Translations under genes and position numbers: made by a program
In this document: positions 1 through 9,674 of the stretch, piece by piece
Numbering within the stretch: position 1 is the first letter of the stretch
Layout: the number at the start of each line of letters is the position of its first letter
The notes under the pieces: generated by a model
What the model was told of the DNA's origin: nothing
Seen by the model: only the letters and a program-made list of their open reading frames with translations
The model's database searches: none
NCBI GenBank assembly: GCA_037042915.1
Contig: CM073198.1
Location: 1 to 64,000, forward strand
Length of the DNA: 64,000 nt
Origin: Auricularia sp. M13
Lineage: Eukaryota > Basidiomycota > Agaricomycetes > Auriculariales > Auriculariaceae
Direction of reading: 5' to 3'

Positions 1-517
1 AGCTCTCGCGTGCCGTCCCCAAGAACATCGTCCAGACCTTCAACCAGATTGGCAAGGACGTCCCCACCTTGCCGACGCCTGCGCCGTCGCAGACCTCATT
101 ACCACCTCCGGCGTCGAGTACGACAGCATCGTCATTGTGCACAACAGGTTTGTTTCTGCGCTCAGCTACGAGCCGACCTTCGTTGAGGTCCTCAACGCCA
201 AGGCTCTGTCAGAGTCCTGTACGTGCCGTAAATTTCCTATCGATCATATCCTCATGCTCTACAGCCGGATTCAAGTCGTACGAGATGGAGGAGGACGTGA
301 CCAGGACCTCGCCGAGTTCCAGCTCGCCAACGCCGTCTTTGCCGCCCTCGTCGAGAGCCATGCGGCCGAGCAGAGCTCGCGCCGCAACGCCATGGACAAC
401 GCGTCCAAGAACGCCGGCGACATGATCACCTCGCTCCAGATGCAGTACAACCGCGGTCGCCAGGCCGCCATCACGAACGAGCTTGTCGACATCATCACCG
501 GTGCCTCAGCATTGTAG
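1..517 (+). pseudogene. ATP3: ATP synthase F1 gamma subunit, 3' fragment (copy 1)
   Basis: C-terminal part of the mitochondrial F1 gamma subunit, the central rotor stalk of ATP synthase. Exons are 1-218 and 265-517; the intron 219-264 (46 nt) has a GTACGT donor and a CTACAG acceptor. The end of the protein, [16 protein letters not shown] then [10 protein letters not shown], is the conserved gamma C-terminus. The fragment is cut by the window edge. Compared with the copy at 9675 it lacks one T near 70 (ACCTTGCC instead of ACCTTTGCC) and one A near 303 (CCAGG instead of CCAAGG), so the frame is broken twice. Both are homopolymer differences and could be sequencing errors. Confidence 0.9.
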
Positions 518-932
518 ACGTCTTAGAACAAATCGTCGCTGTCAAAATCTGATTTTATTATGATATCTGACGGTTTTGACATTGACAAATCGACAGTAAA
601 GGCCTACCTGAACTTTTGTGTCCCTGAGCTTATCAGCTCATGCTTGTTACAGTGTGCCCTTTGGTTTGTTGGACACACCACATACTCTGCTTTCAGAGTG
701 GTAAACTGTCTTCTTTGCTGTGGCAGAGTACTCTTCATGGTGGACTGGAATAGTGCAATAAATATATTGTGCGGTCCTGTCCTTATGCGCTTGTAGGACT
801 TGATCAATGATTCCTCGCAAAACCCTTTTCAGGCGATTTCACACTGTCCTTGAAAGACGGGGCCAGAGTTTGAGAATTGCACATGTACCGGCGCAAACAC
901 GATGCAACATCATGTGAATTCCACCTCTTTCC
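518..932. other. ATP3-PEX3 spacer, group A
   Basis: This 415-bp spacer holds the presumed ATP3 3' UTR and the PEX3 promoter. It is repeated almost exactly at 10412-10826. It contains an AT-rich stretch (caataaatatattg, about 757) that may serve 3'-end formation. I see no gene. The equivalent spacer before PEX3 copy 7 is about 700 bp longer. Confidence 0.6.
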
Positions 933-2621
933 ATGTTCCCGTCAGTACGAAAATGCCTGTACGCTCGTCGGCGCGGGCTCGCGCTCACCGCTGGCGTTCT
1001 TGGCTCGGCATACCTGCTTGGCCGATATGTGGTCGCCAGGCTTGAAGAAATCCGCGATAAAGTGCTCCAGGACCGTGCGGCGCGTGACAAGTGCGGCGCT
1101 CAGCTCTAATTTATTCATTATAATTGCTAATAATTTGATGAATACTAGTCTTCGACGCCGGTTCGCAAAGAACCAGGAGGACGTCGCGTTCAGCGTGCTC
1201 GCGCTGCTGCAGCCGCTGGGCGCTGCGATTCTGGACGCCATGGACGTTGAGCGGCTCACGGCCGACCTGCGCGCGCTGTCCGCGAGGCCGACGCCAGCCC
1301 CGGTCGACGACGATGCGCGGTCGACGGCGACGGACGATTCGGGCTCGGGTTCCCGGCTGGCAGAGAGCGCGAGCAGTTGGGTCGACCAGTTCTCGCAGTC
1401 GCAGCTGCAATCGACGGCCTCGCTCGAAATCCCGCAGCCTGGAACAAGCGCCGGCGCGCACGAGGACTCGCCGCGCAGCACGGACGCCAGCGCGAGCATG
1501 GCGAGCTCCATGCTGAGCGACACGACGTCCGAGGCCAGCGCCAGCTCCGGCGCAACGTCCAAGTCAAGGCCGAGCTCTGGCGCGAGGTCAAGCTGCTCGC
1601 CTTCACGCGCACGCTCACCGTCGCCCACGCCGGCACGCTGCTCGCCCTGCTCGCCCACACCCAGCTGTCCATCCTCGGCCGCCACAAGTACCTCGCCTCC
1701 GTGCGCGCGCTCGCACGCGAGAGCTCGCAGCGCGACGCGGCGCTGTTTGATGCTGCTGCGCTGTTCTCGGACTTTGCGCTACCGGGCCAGAGGGAGGACC
1801 GCGAGGACGACGGCGAGGATGAGGAGGAGGAGGTCACGGATGAGTTGGAGCGCACGTATTTGACGCTGAGTTGGTGGCTGCTCAATGAGGGCTGGCGCGA
1901 AGTTGCTAGCCGCGTGCAACGCGCGGTCGAGGACGTCTTTGAGCCGTGCGTGCGTTTCCCCATTGTAGTCTTTGCTGAGATTCTTGCAGAGTTTCGCTGA
2001 AAACGCAACTCTCGATCGACGACCTGTCGCAGCTCATCCAGTCCGTCCGCGCGCGCATCCACATATCCGACAAGTACGCCGCTCCCCATCCATTCCACAA
2101 TCCACTCACCACCTTGCAGCTTCCTCCCCGCCCTCCTCCCCCAACGCCCGCCCAGCTCGCCCGCGTCCTCCCACCAAGCACGACGGCGCCTTCGCCGCTC
2201 CTCGCCACGCTTCTGGACGAGACGCGGTCCCGCCTGCGCGGGCCCGACTTCGCGCTCGTCCTGCGCGCGGCGCTCGCGCGCGCCGACGCCGTGCTGCTCG
2301 CCGCTCTCGAGGACGACCTCTTCAAGCCCGACCCGCCGCCGCAGGACGCGGATTTGGAGCTGGCTGCCAGCTTTGGTCCGCGTATTCGCGAGATCCCCAC
2401 CAAACGCGTGAGGCTGGCCGCGCTGTTGCCGGGTGTGGCGCGCTGGGCGCATGCCGCTGTGCAGGGCTATCCCAATGAGGTGGTGGATGTGAGTGCCCTC
2501 CCTTTTCCCGAGTGAGATGTGCGGGACTGATGCGTGCCGCATACAGGGCGTCTCGCGCTTGTACGAGGTCGAGGCGTTGTGCGCGATCGCGTACACCGCG
2601 TTCAATGAGGCGACCGATTGA
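933..2621 (+). pseudogene. PEX3: Peroxin-3, copy 1 (two frame breaks)
   Basis: Peroxisomal membrane biogenesis factor Pex3, recognised as described for copy 5. Exons: 933-1090, 1149-1945, 1990-2073, 2120-2488, 2547-2621. Intron 1 (1091-1148) carries the branch-like TTGCTAATAA. One C is missing near 1563 (AAGTCAAGG; AAGTCCAAGG in all other copies that reach this point), and a C run at 2138-2142 has five Cs where copy 5 has six. Each shifts the frame. Either this is a decaying copy or the assembly carries homopolymer errors. Gene E follows downstream on the same strand. Confidence 0.92.
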
Positions 2622-2795
2622 TTGGCAGACGCGACGTGCGGCACTTGCAATTCCCGCGGACACGAACGAGGACGCCGGTCCCGCAAGACCGTTCCAGTCC
2701 CCTTTGAACCTTCAAATGCTCGAGGTCAGCCGTTCCAGGAGATGATGATGTAGGTGGAAATCTCATCGCCATGTGCGTTGCTCACTCTCGAACAG

Positions 2796-4436
2796 AATAT
2801 CAAAGCCGTGACTGGCGATTTCGCGCTATCGCACACGCCGCCAACTCGCGATCGGAAACGGAACGCCGCTCGAGACCGAACTGGTTGCACTCGAGGATCA
2901 CGACAGCGACGGCAGTGTCGCTGACTGCCGTCGCTGTACGCTGTTAGTTCCGGATTTCGACGCATTCCTCGATGCCAACACATTCCACGATCGGCTTGAC
3001 GCCCAGTATGTACAACTTCGCGACAGCGGCAAAGAGACCCACTCACCCGATCTGCAGCGTGCGTCTCTCTTGGCGTGCGGCAGCTGTTTGGCGCGCTCGT
3101 GGTCGCCAACTTGAAAATCTGCTCGAACGGCAGAATTCTGTCATGGTGAGCACGCAGAGTCACGGCAACAGAATGGTGTACTCACTTCATGTTCTTCGCA
3201 GTTCGTGCGGTCGGAAAATGCCCGAGTTCGCTGCGGGATTGCGCGCGCTCGACTTCAGCCTATGGAGCGGATGGACAACATACGCGAAGCAGACGATCGC
3301 GCGCGCGCCAAGCGCTGCAACGAACGTGAGTTATTCATTCCATCGAATTGCGTCCTAAGAAATTACTCACGATTCATCAACAGTCTCCGCGTCCGTCAGG
3401 CGGTATGGGCGGATTCCGATCTAGCACAACGTTACGAACGGTAATACGAGACGCAAGAGCTGCGCACGCCGACTCGGACGACGGCGCCTTCTGCTATGCG
3501 CGCGATAACGGCCACCGCCCGCGGCGAAGGATGCGGCGGCGTTCCTGCAACGAGTCAGCCTTACGAACGGTCATACGGACGACAACACGCACTTGGACGC
3601 CGACTCGGACAACGGCGCGCCTCCTGCTGCGCCCCATGGAGGACGTGGCTCGCAAGCCCTTGAGCCCGTCGACCCCATCGCGCTCGACGCTTTCCAGGAC
3701 GCCAACGGGCTGGAGGCAGTGTGAGTGATTGAACGAACTGCGCGCTAGAAAAACCACTCACGGTGTTTTGCAGCATTTCTTCCCCATTTTACTGTCGATC
3801 GGCGTGAGCGGCGCCATTCCGCGGCGTTGATACACGCAGCGGTGCGTTCGGGGCTAGGGTGAAATGTGAGCGTTCGGTCAGACAAGCACGCGGAGCAAAA
3901 GACTGACCTCGATTGGCAGGATTTGCAGTCTTCCGAGCCAGACATGTGCGCGCGCCATCCAATCGCGCAGGCTGGATGCAAAAAAGGCGAGCGTTCGATC
4001 GAGGTCAGTGAATGTACCAGAAGCGCGGGCGTGCGTTACTCACGGGTTCCGTCAGAGTTTCTGCCTATCGAACGTCGCCAACGCGCGCCCACGAGCCTCG
4101 GAGCATACAGGACGGCGTCGGGGCGCGCTGCACGATACGTGGGCGGATGCGCGTTCGCCAGGAGGCTGAAACGAGCGTGAGTAGTCGCCCGATCGAACTG
4201 CGCCATGTAACGCTCACATTATTGGCAGCATTTCATTTTCCACGGCGCTGTCCAGCGGTGTACGGGCGACGAATGCGTCCGATCGGTCCTGCTCGCAGAT
4301 CAGGATGCGGTCGTGGAACGCGGGGGACGGGGTACTCACGGGCGGCTACGAGCTGGCAGAATGGACTGTAATCGTAGTATCAGCATCGTTAACGCGACGC
4401 GCAGCGAAGGCGATGTACATACGCACCGCGAAATAG
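2796..4436 (+). pseudogene. Unknown multi-exon gene E, copy 1 (degenerate)
   Basis: Group A version of gene E (see 21479). The intron sites are kept at 3006-3057 (GTATGT...CTGCAG), 3146-3201, 3326-3383, 3721-3773, 4004-4055 and 4177-4228. The exon ending VPDFDAFLDANTFHDRLDA and the exons around LENLLERQNSVM and MERMDNIREADDRARAKR are recognisable. The frame is broken by a 13-bp tandem-like insertion near 2909-2930, a TAG in the exon after 3383 (ATC TAG for ATC TGG) and an extra GC in the exon after 4055. Several breaks are not homopolymer changes, so this copy is probably a true pseudogene. Confidence 0.5.
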
Positions 4437-4722
4437 ACGTCCGTTTTGCTGCCAACGACGAGCGTGATCATTTGAGCATCGCCGCTGACGAGCACAACCG
4501 CTGACGAGCAACACAAGCACGAGCAGCACATGCTCGAGCATCGCGTGCAACGGCGAGCACACGCGCAGGCGCATAGACATCGGTCGCGCGGCACACAGCG
4601 AGCGGGGCGGGAGGAAGAGAGGTCGAGGAAGAGGAAGAAGGGGCGGACACTGGTGGATGACCCAGATCCTGAACGCCTTTATACCCCTGCACCCCACCAG
4701 CGCGGCGGCCGTCTCGCAATCA

Positions 4723-4896
4723 ATGCACAGCCCAGGCTTACGGAGCCCAGACGTACGAAGTGAGTTTGGCGAGAGAAGGGGGTGGAAGGAACGGCGCGGC
4801 TGTTGGATTCAGATCGGCCTTCGCCTCCTCACCCCGCCGCCGCGCAACGAATTTCTCGCCCGCGCGAGCACCTCACCCCCTCCCTCTTTTAAATAG
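4723..4896 (+). pseudogene. Small ORF F, group A version (shortened)
   Basis: The ATG at 4723 begins MHSPGLRSPDVR, 44 bp after a TATA-like TTTATACC (about 4679). The frame closes at 4896, near a C/T-rich run, whereas in group B it continues for 158 codons. The same start is at 14620 in unit 2. A GTGAGT directly after codon 12 suggests it could instead be a first exon. No function recognised. Confidence 0.2.
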
Positions 4897-5598
4897 GCGC
4901 CCGTGGTGGTTGAGCGACCAGACCTCAGCCATTAGGCGCCCGTCAGAGGGTGTGGGCCCGCAAAATGGGAGACACCTGGAGGTCCCAGGACCTCTCTGCA
5001 CGGCCTCCCGGCGCACAAACGCACGCGATGCGCTTCCATCAGGCGTGATTGATGTCTTTAAAACGCATGATGAGCGAAAGAATTGGGGGGAAACCGCAGA
5101 ATCGTTCGGTTTCTGCGCGTACTCGCCACCGCCGACTCGCTTCCACCGCCCCAGGACTCGTTTCAATTCAATCGACTGAGTCATTGCTGCGTTAGATACG
5201 CCGCAAGAGCTGTCTAGAACAAGGCACTAAGCCGGCGCAGGTCGGGATCGTTCTCACGCGAGACGTTTCTCCTCGCGTGCCGCCGATTCAACATGATTCA
5301 GAGCCTTCGCTTCGACTATCCCAGCCCGTGCACGTCACGTCATGTTCCAAGACAGCATTACGGCGCTCATTGGCTGTGACGTCGTGCATGCGCATGATGT
5401 ACCGTTCAGGGAACTCGCTCGTCCGATTGTAACGCCTGCTCGATTCTGACTGCCCGCTGTATTTCGGAATCGCGGTGTATGCTACGCTCGATACACCGCT
5501 GAGATTAACAGTATGATCAGCTTACAAGAGTCTTTCTGAGAGTTTCACGCGTAAATCAGCCTATTTGGCCCATTTTGCATGCAGATCTAGTGCGTGGC

Positions 5599-5619
5599 AA
5601 AGTGCGCTTTGCGTACTTT
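5599..5619. repeat. Palindrome P1
   Basis: Imperfect 21-bp hairpin: arms AAAGTGCGC and GCGTACTTT around a TTT loop, with one G-T mismatch pair in the stem. It is related in sequence to P2 at 5751. It is present unchanged in the other units. Confidence 0.8.
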
Positions 5620-5750
5620 CGCACTCTCTAATGCCAAAGAACCGTTTGCTCGAAATGCACGTATACGCCAATAGTATCAATGGGCTATAGAGCCTGCGAC
5701 GTTGCACATATCTCGCTTTTGTTGCGTGTGTATGCACGCAATCCTCGTGG

Positions 5751-5771
5751 AAGGTGCGCTTTGCGCACCTT
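5751..5771. repeat. Palindrome P2, TTT-loop form
   Basis: Perfect 9-bp arms AAGGTGCGC and GCGCACCTT around TTT. Group A units (also 15650-15670) have TTT in the centre; all later units have AAA. That change equals inversion of the whole palindrome core. Confidence 0.9.
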
Positions 5772-6304
5772 CTGGCAGTTCCTCGCACACTTTCCACTAC
5801 ATTCTTTGATTCCGCGATAATACTGGCACGTATTTGCATTTCGGGAACTAATCACAGTGATATATAAGATTCAAGGATGTGTTGAACTCTGAATCTTTCG
5901 TGACATCGTCGACCTGATGTCCGGCTCGCATCCAAGTAGGATTCTGCGGTTCACTGATGCACCCGCGAGGGCATGAAGCGCGTCACCTGAGATCCTATGA
6001 AAGGTCTCATTCCTCGTGCGCAATTGCACGTCTGGCAGTCTGGAACGCTGTTCAGACGTACATGCTTCGCTGAGGGTTCGACTGTCGAGCTCCGAGTCGA
6101 GGATTCAGCCCCATCTGCGCTCTCCCCGGCTCTCCAAATGCGCTCTCGTCGACCCCAGGCCTTACAACCAGTTCCCACGAGCTCTTCATGTTGATTTTGT
6201 TTGCAAACACTCAGGAGACAGCTTTGCAGCAAACCTGGCTGGTCTGCATTGCAATCAACGGCGCATCCGGACGAGCACAAGCGCCCGTCTGAGAGAATTT
6301 TGCT

Positions 6305-6502
6305 GTGCTGCCGCCATTCCTGCAGCTGTGCTGTAAGTTCTGCTCACTGCGCAGGGTCCGCATGTCACTCGGTTGCGTAATTCTATGCTTGGAGTCGGAG
6401 CGCGAAGCGGCGACTCGTGAACAGCCGGGATCACGAGGATCTGCAGAAGCGCGCTGGGAGCGGAACTCCGGCGAGGCGCGGATTGGACCGAAAAACTCTT
6501 GA
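6305..6502 (+). CDS. Conserved 65-codon ORF G
   Basis: An ATG-to-TGA frame of 65 codons with a cysteine-rich hydrophobic start (MLPPFLQLCCKFC) and a charged second half (ESEREAATREQ). The same-length frame is kept in every unit: 16204, 24993, 33714, 42445, 51160, 54705 and 58250. Between groups A and B/C there are about eight substitutions in the first half, none in the second, and no indels. It may be a real small protein or an exon, or just a frame that survived by chance; a GTAAGT and a GCAG lie inside it. No family recognised. Confidence 0.2.
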   Translation: MLPPFLQLCCKFCSLRRVRMSLGCVILCLESEREAATREQPGSRGSAEARWERNSGEARIGPKNS

Positions 6503-6551
6503 ACCCCGACGGTCATGGTCACACATCGCGCACAGCAGCATTTGCTGCTCA

Positions 6552-6705
6552 TTTATACAGCCCACCCAGCGGGCCTCTCTTGTTCTCGATCACCCATTCC
6601 CCCGCTGTCGCCATGCTGCAACGGCGTCCGTTGTTGACACTGGCGTTGCGCGTCTCGACGACGGCACTCTTTCCCTGCCCGCCGCTCTTGCTTTCCGTGG
6701 CCTGA
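6552..6705 (+). other. TATA-like site and signal-peptide-like ORF before gene D
   Basis: TTTATAC at 6552 is followed by an ATG at 6613 with a 30-codon frame: MLQRRPLLTLALRVS, then a hydrophobic, proline-containing end, stop at 6705. The site and frame recur at the head of gene D in every unit, but in group C the frame runs differently because of a C-run change. It could be the first exon of gene D encoding a secretion or targeting peptide, or an upstream ORF. I could not splice it in frame to the repeat exons. Next come exon-like blocks at 6770, 6899-7014 and 7073-7179. Confidence 0.3.
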
Positions 6706-6898
6706 GTAGGTTCGCATTCGCTGTTTTGCTGTTCCCGGGCCATTGCTGACGGCCAATCCCGCTCAACAGTACTCGGCCGCGGTTACTCTGAAGGCGTCCA
6801 GATATTGCCGGCGTCGACGCTGTCATTGTGAGCCCGTGAGTCCAATTTTCTCTTCTCAGTCTCTTCATCCGGCTCACGCATGATGCTCCTGCGCTCAG

Positions 6899-8230
6899 AA
6901 TTGCATGCATCTGATCGCGAGGAATATCGCGCGGCATTGCCAGCGGGCTCGCCGTTATTGGCGTGCGTGACGACACACCTCTGGAACGCCATCATCGTTC
7001 TAGGCACTGAGCTGGTGAGTCCCTGTTCTAATCTCTCCGGCCTCTTACGTCGTTGACGACCTTTCCACTCAGGAATCGCATGCATCTGATCGCGAGGAAC
7101 AATGCGCGCCGACGGCGGCGAGCCCGCTTCCATCGTCGTCTGCGACGACGCGCCGTCATTGTGCTCGGCGTATGAGTTGGTGTGTGCATGCTCACAGTTC
7201 TCAGTTTTCCGCACATTGCTGACGCGCATGTCTTTTCGCAGAATGAATCGCATGCATCTGGTCGCGAGGAACATCGCATGCCAACGCCGCCGGACCCGCT
7301 TCGACCGTCGTTGCCAACAACGTATCGCACAGCGTATGAGCTGGTGAGTTTCTGCTCGAGATTCTCAGCCCGCTCTTCGTCGCTGACGCACACGGCTGTC
7401 CGCACAGCGAATCGCATGCATCTGATCGCGAGGAACATCACGCGCCGACGCCGGCGGGCTCGCTTCCGTCGTCGTCGCAGACGACGCTCCGCCATTGTTC
7501 CCAGTGTGTGTGCAGGTGAGTTTCTGTTCAGAATGCTCAGTCCTCTTCCTCGTCACTGACGCGCAACGTTGTCCGCGCAGTGAATCGCTTGAATCTGCTC
7601 GCGCGGAATGTCACTCGCAGAATCGTACAGCAGGCACGCTGTCATCGCGTGCGGCGTGGGTCGGTGAGTCCCCTGTTGCAATTCTCATCTCTTCACGTTG
7701 CTGACGCGCAAGCTTTTCCGTGCAGGGAATCGCTCGAATCTGCTCGTGAGGCACTGCATGCACCGACGCCCGAAGCAGACCCGCTGCCGTCGCGCGCGCG
7801 ACGGACGAGTCGGTGAGTCCTCGTTCTGCACCTCTCATCACCAGCAGCTGACGCGCCGGTCGTTCCGCGTAGAGAATGGCTTGAATCTGGTCGCGAGGAA
7901 CATCGCGCGCCGAGTCTCACCTAGCCCGGGCTCTCATCGCGCGCGCCGGGCTGTTATCATCGCGCGCGGCGGGATTTGGTGAGTCTCTGCACTTCGCAGT
8001 CCTTTCTCACCGTCTGACGCGCATGCCATTCCGCGCAGGGATTCGCTTGAATCTGCTCGCGGGGAACATCACGCGCCGGCGCCATGTCGAGAACACACTG
8101 GTGAGTTTCGTTCAGGTTTCATTCGTTGAGTCTGTCGCTGAAAACGCCGCCCGCAGATACAGGCGTCGCGCCCTCCATTCTCGACGACGCTCCCGGCGAC
8201 GAGCTAATCAGTTTTGTGTCGCCGCGCTGA
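6899..8230 (+). repeat. Tandem exon-intron repeats R1-R9, about 166-bp period
   Basis: Nine units begin at 6899, 7073, 7242, 7408, 7581, 7726, 7873, 8039 and 8157 (spacings 174, 169, 166, 173, 145, 147, 166, 118). R1-R8 share a core related to GAATCGCATGCATCTG followed by ATCGCGAGGAACATC; R9 keeps the spacing and intron frame but not the core. Each unit ends in GTGAGT (GTGTGT once) and, 56-65 nt later, an acceptor preceded by a GCTGACGCGC-like branch region. Both exon and intron parts are repeated, so the unit of duplication was exon plus intron. The array is present in all units of the window. Confidence 0.85.
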
Positions 8231-8689
8231 TGACATAAGTGCTTTGCAGCGCGCGCCAACTCGAGCGCACTCCAACACCGTCACCGACCACGCCGACATC
8301 GCGCACGTCGGGAACGCGCATCCGGTCGCTCCGCCCGCCGCGCGAGGTCTCCCCAACGCTGTTCCGCGCGTCCGCCGTCTGCAGCATCCCCGGCGGGCAT
8401 GGCGAATCTCTGCTCGCCGCCGCTGCGCTTTCTGGTGCACGGTCTCCCGCGTCGGCTCGCGGCCATCCGTTCATCTTTCTCCCTCCCTCTCACCCCACTC
8501 CCATCTTCGTTCGCGTGCGCCATTGACCTCGCGCCGACCCTCGCCATTCTCAGTTCGCCCGCCAGCGTGTTCCCACGTGTTCCGCCCGCGGCGGGTTGCA
8601 TCACCGAGCTCCTCTCCATCGCCCTTGCCATCGCCGCACTCGTTCTCGTCAATTTCCCGACAACACTCCTGCTCGATCATGTACATTAG
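7243..8689 (+). CDS. Repeat-exon gene D, group A copy 1
   Basis: Proposed exons: 7243-7343, 7408-7515, 7581-7663, 7726-7812, 7873-7978, 8039-8100, 8157-8210, 8250-8689 (1041 nt, 346 residues). The frame stays open through all eight. Successive repeat exons are read in two frames: one gives NRMHLVARNI-type basic peptides, the other ESHASDREEH-type peptides. The last exon is Arg/Ser/Pro-rich and ends in a hydrophobic segment (GCITELLSIALAIAALVLV) and a short tail before TAG. No family recognised. The start is uncertain: an in-frame ATG also lies 15 nt upstream in the preceding intron, and exons further 5' may exist. The last intron (39 nt, GTTTTG donor) is weak. Chance openness is not negligible, because two of the three frames are open in most repeats. 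Confidence 0.4.
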
Positions 8690-9440
8690 TTCAGAGCAAT
8701 GGAATAGACTGTTTTTCTTAACGAATGTGTCTGAACCGCTGAGCATCCTGAGAATGTGTTGATTCCCGCAGACTGTATGCGCATATGTTTGAGCTGTGAG
8801 ATGAAGCGAGGAAGCGGTGATGGGCGTTTAACGCATGGGAAAATGGGTGTGCACACTCTCACGCATCCGCGGCATGAGCTCTGAGACTGCAAGAATGTGT
8901 GTGTTGACGCTGAGGGGGCATGGGAGCAGCACATCGAGTTCCACGACGTTCAGTATGCATCAGCGGCGAAAATAACGTGCTGAGTCAAGCTTCTATGTGA
9001 AGCGAGGAAGTGTGATCGGGGAACGAGATTATGCCCAGGTCGCCAATGTCTTTTCCAATGCGGAGACCATTCCCTAAGCCAGAGCTTGCATTTTTCGCAT
9101 TTCCAGAGCTATTAAACGGCGCGCAAGCATTGAGCAGGAATAACAAAATGCAAGGAAGCGCGAAATCATGAATGCGCGCCTCGGAGAAGTCGGGAAGTAC
9201 TGATGCGAGTCAGAATATCCGAGGAGGGCAGTGTGCCGGGCTGAGAGTCGTGAGGGAGAGGCCCAAAGCAAAAAGACCATATGAGCAACATTTGAGCGCC
9301 GAATACCAGTCGTTAAGCTACGCAGGGCACAGGCAGAGTCTGTATTTCAGCGGGAACGGGGACGGCGGCGCGGACGGCCGGAGTGGGCTGACACGCAGAT
9401 AGCCGGAGTGCTGACGCACCGCGGCCGCCAAGCCCGGCGC
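8690..9440. other. Spacer between gene D and module T
   Basis: No gene seen. It carries short dispersed repeats (AAGCGAGGAAG at about 8804 and 9000). Its 3' half is well conserved among units up to the TATA box. Group B has a different 150-bp block here (about 27640-27790), which points to recombination between versions. Confidence 0.5.
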
Positions 9441-9444
9441 AGGG

Positions 9445-9599
9445 TATAAAAGACGAGGGGAGCGAGAGAGCAGTCTACCCAAGTCTCCCTCCTGTCGTGT
9501 CGCTGTCACTTTGCGCCTCGGTGGCGTCGTCGACGATCCGTTCGTCATCGTGCTATTTTTGTACATAGTTGTTCTGCCTGGCCTTCGGGCGGGCAGAAC
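9445..9599 (+). promoter_or_regulatory. Module T: TATA box plus conserved hairpin
   Basis: A strong TATA box (GTATAAAAG, 9444-9452) is followed by about 100 bp of C/T-rich leader, an ATTTTTG motif at 9555-9561 and a hairpin at 9571-9599. The hairpin has 8-bp arms (GTTCTGCC and GGCAGAAC) enclosing GCC-TTCG-GGC, a UUCG-type tetraloop. The hairpin is unchanged in all eight copies while the leader varies. It may be a promoter with a structured 5' UTR, or a small RNA gene (ATTTTTG resembles an Sm site). Here the ATP3 fragment lies downstream. Confidence 0.55.
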
Positions 9600-9674
9600 C
9601 TCTGCCAGTTTGAATCAACCCCTAAGGTCATTATGATACCTATCAGAAACTGCTGAACGTCCATTTTCTGGCAG

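Larger units (their letters stand above)
5180..6300. other. Spacer with palindromes, no clear gene
   Basis: About 1.1 kb without a convincing coding region. It holds two related 21-bp palindromes (5599-5619 and 5751-5771) and a TATA-like GATATATAAG near 5858. Equivalent stretches are at about 15080-16200, 23870-24990, 32590-33710, 41320-42440 and 50050-51118. Confidence 0.6.

Noticed and set aside
877-1863. Long + strand ORF of 328 codons (and the 374-378 codon versions in other units) as a complete protein
   Set aside because: It reads through the first PEX3 intron in a frame that matches PEX3 only after 1149. The real start is the ATG at 933 joined by splicing, with a CTAAT branch site and a conserved N-terminal membrane anchor.
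6899-8230. CRISPR-like array
   Set aside because: The repeats are imperfect, about 166 bp apart, contain splice signals and sit in eukaryotic DNA; there are no uniform short repeats with spacers.
9480-9600. U4 snRNA (CTTTGCGCCTCGGTGGCG looked similar to its 5' region)
   Set aside because: The conserved U4 5' stem-loop and U6-pairing segments are not present, and the similar stretch is changed in other copies (CTTTGCCCC).
2622-9674. The roughly 7-kb block after PEX3 as an autonomous transposon or retroelement
   Set aside because: I see no transposase, reverse transcriptase, integrase, long terminal repeats or terminal inverted repeats. A tandem duplication of neighbouring genes explains the borders.
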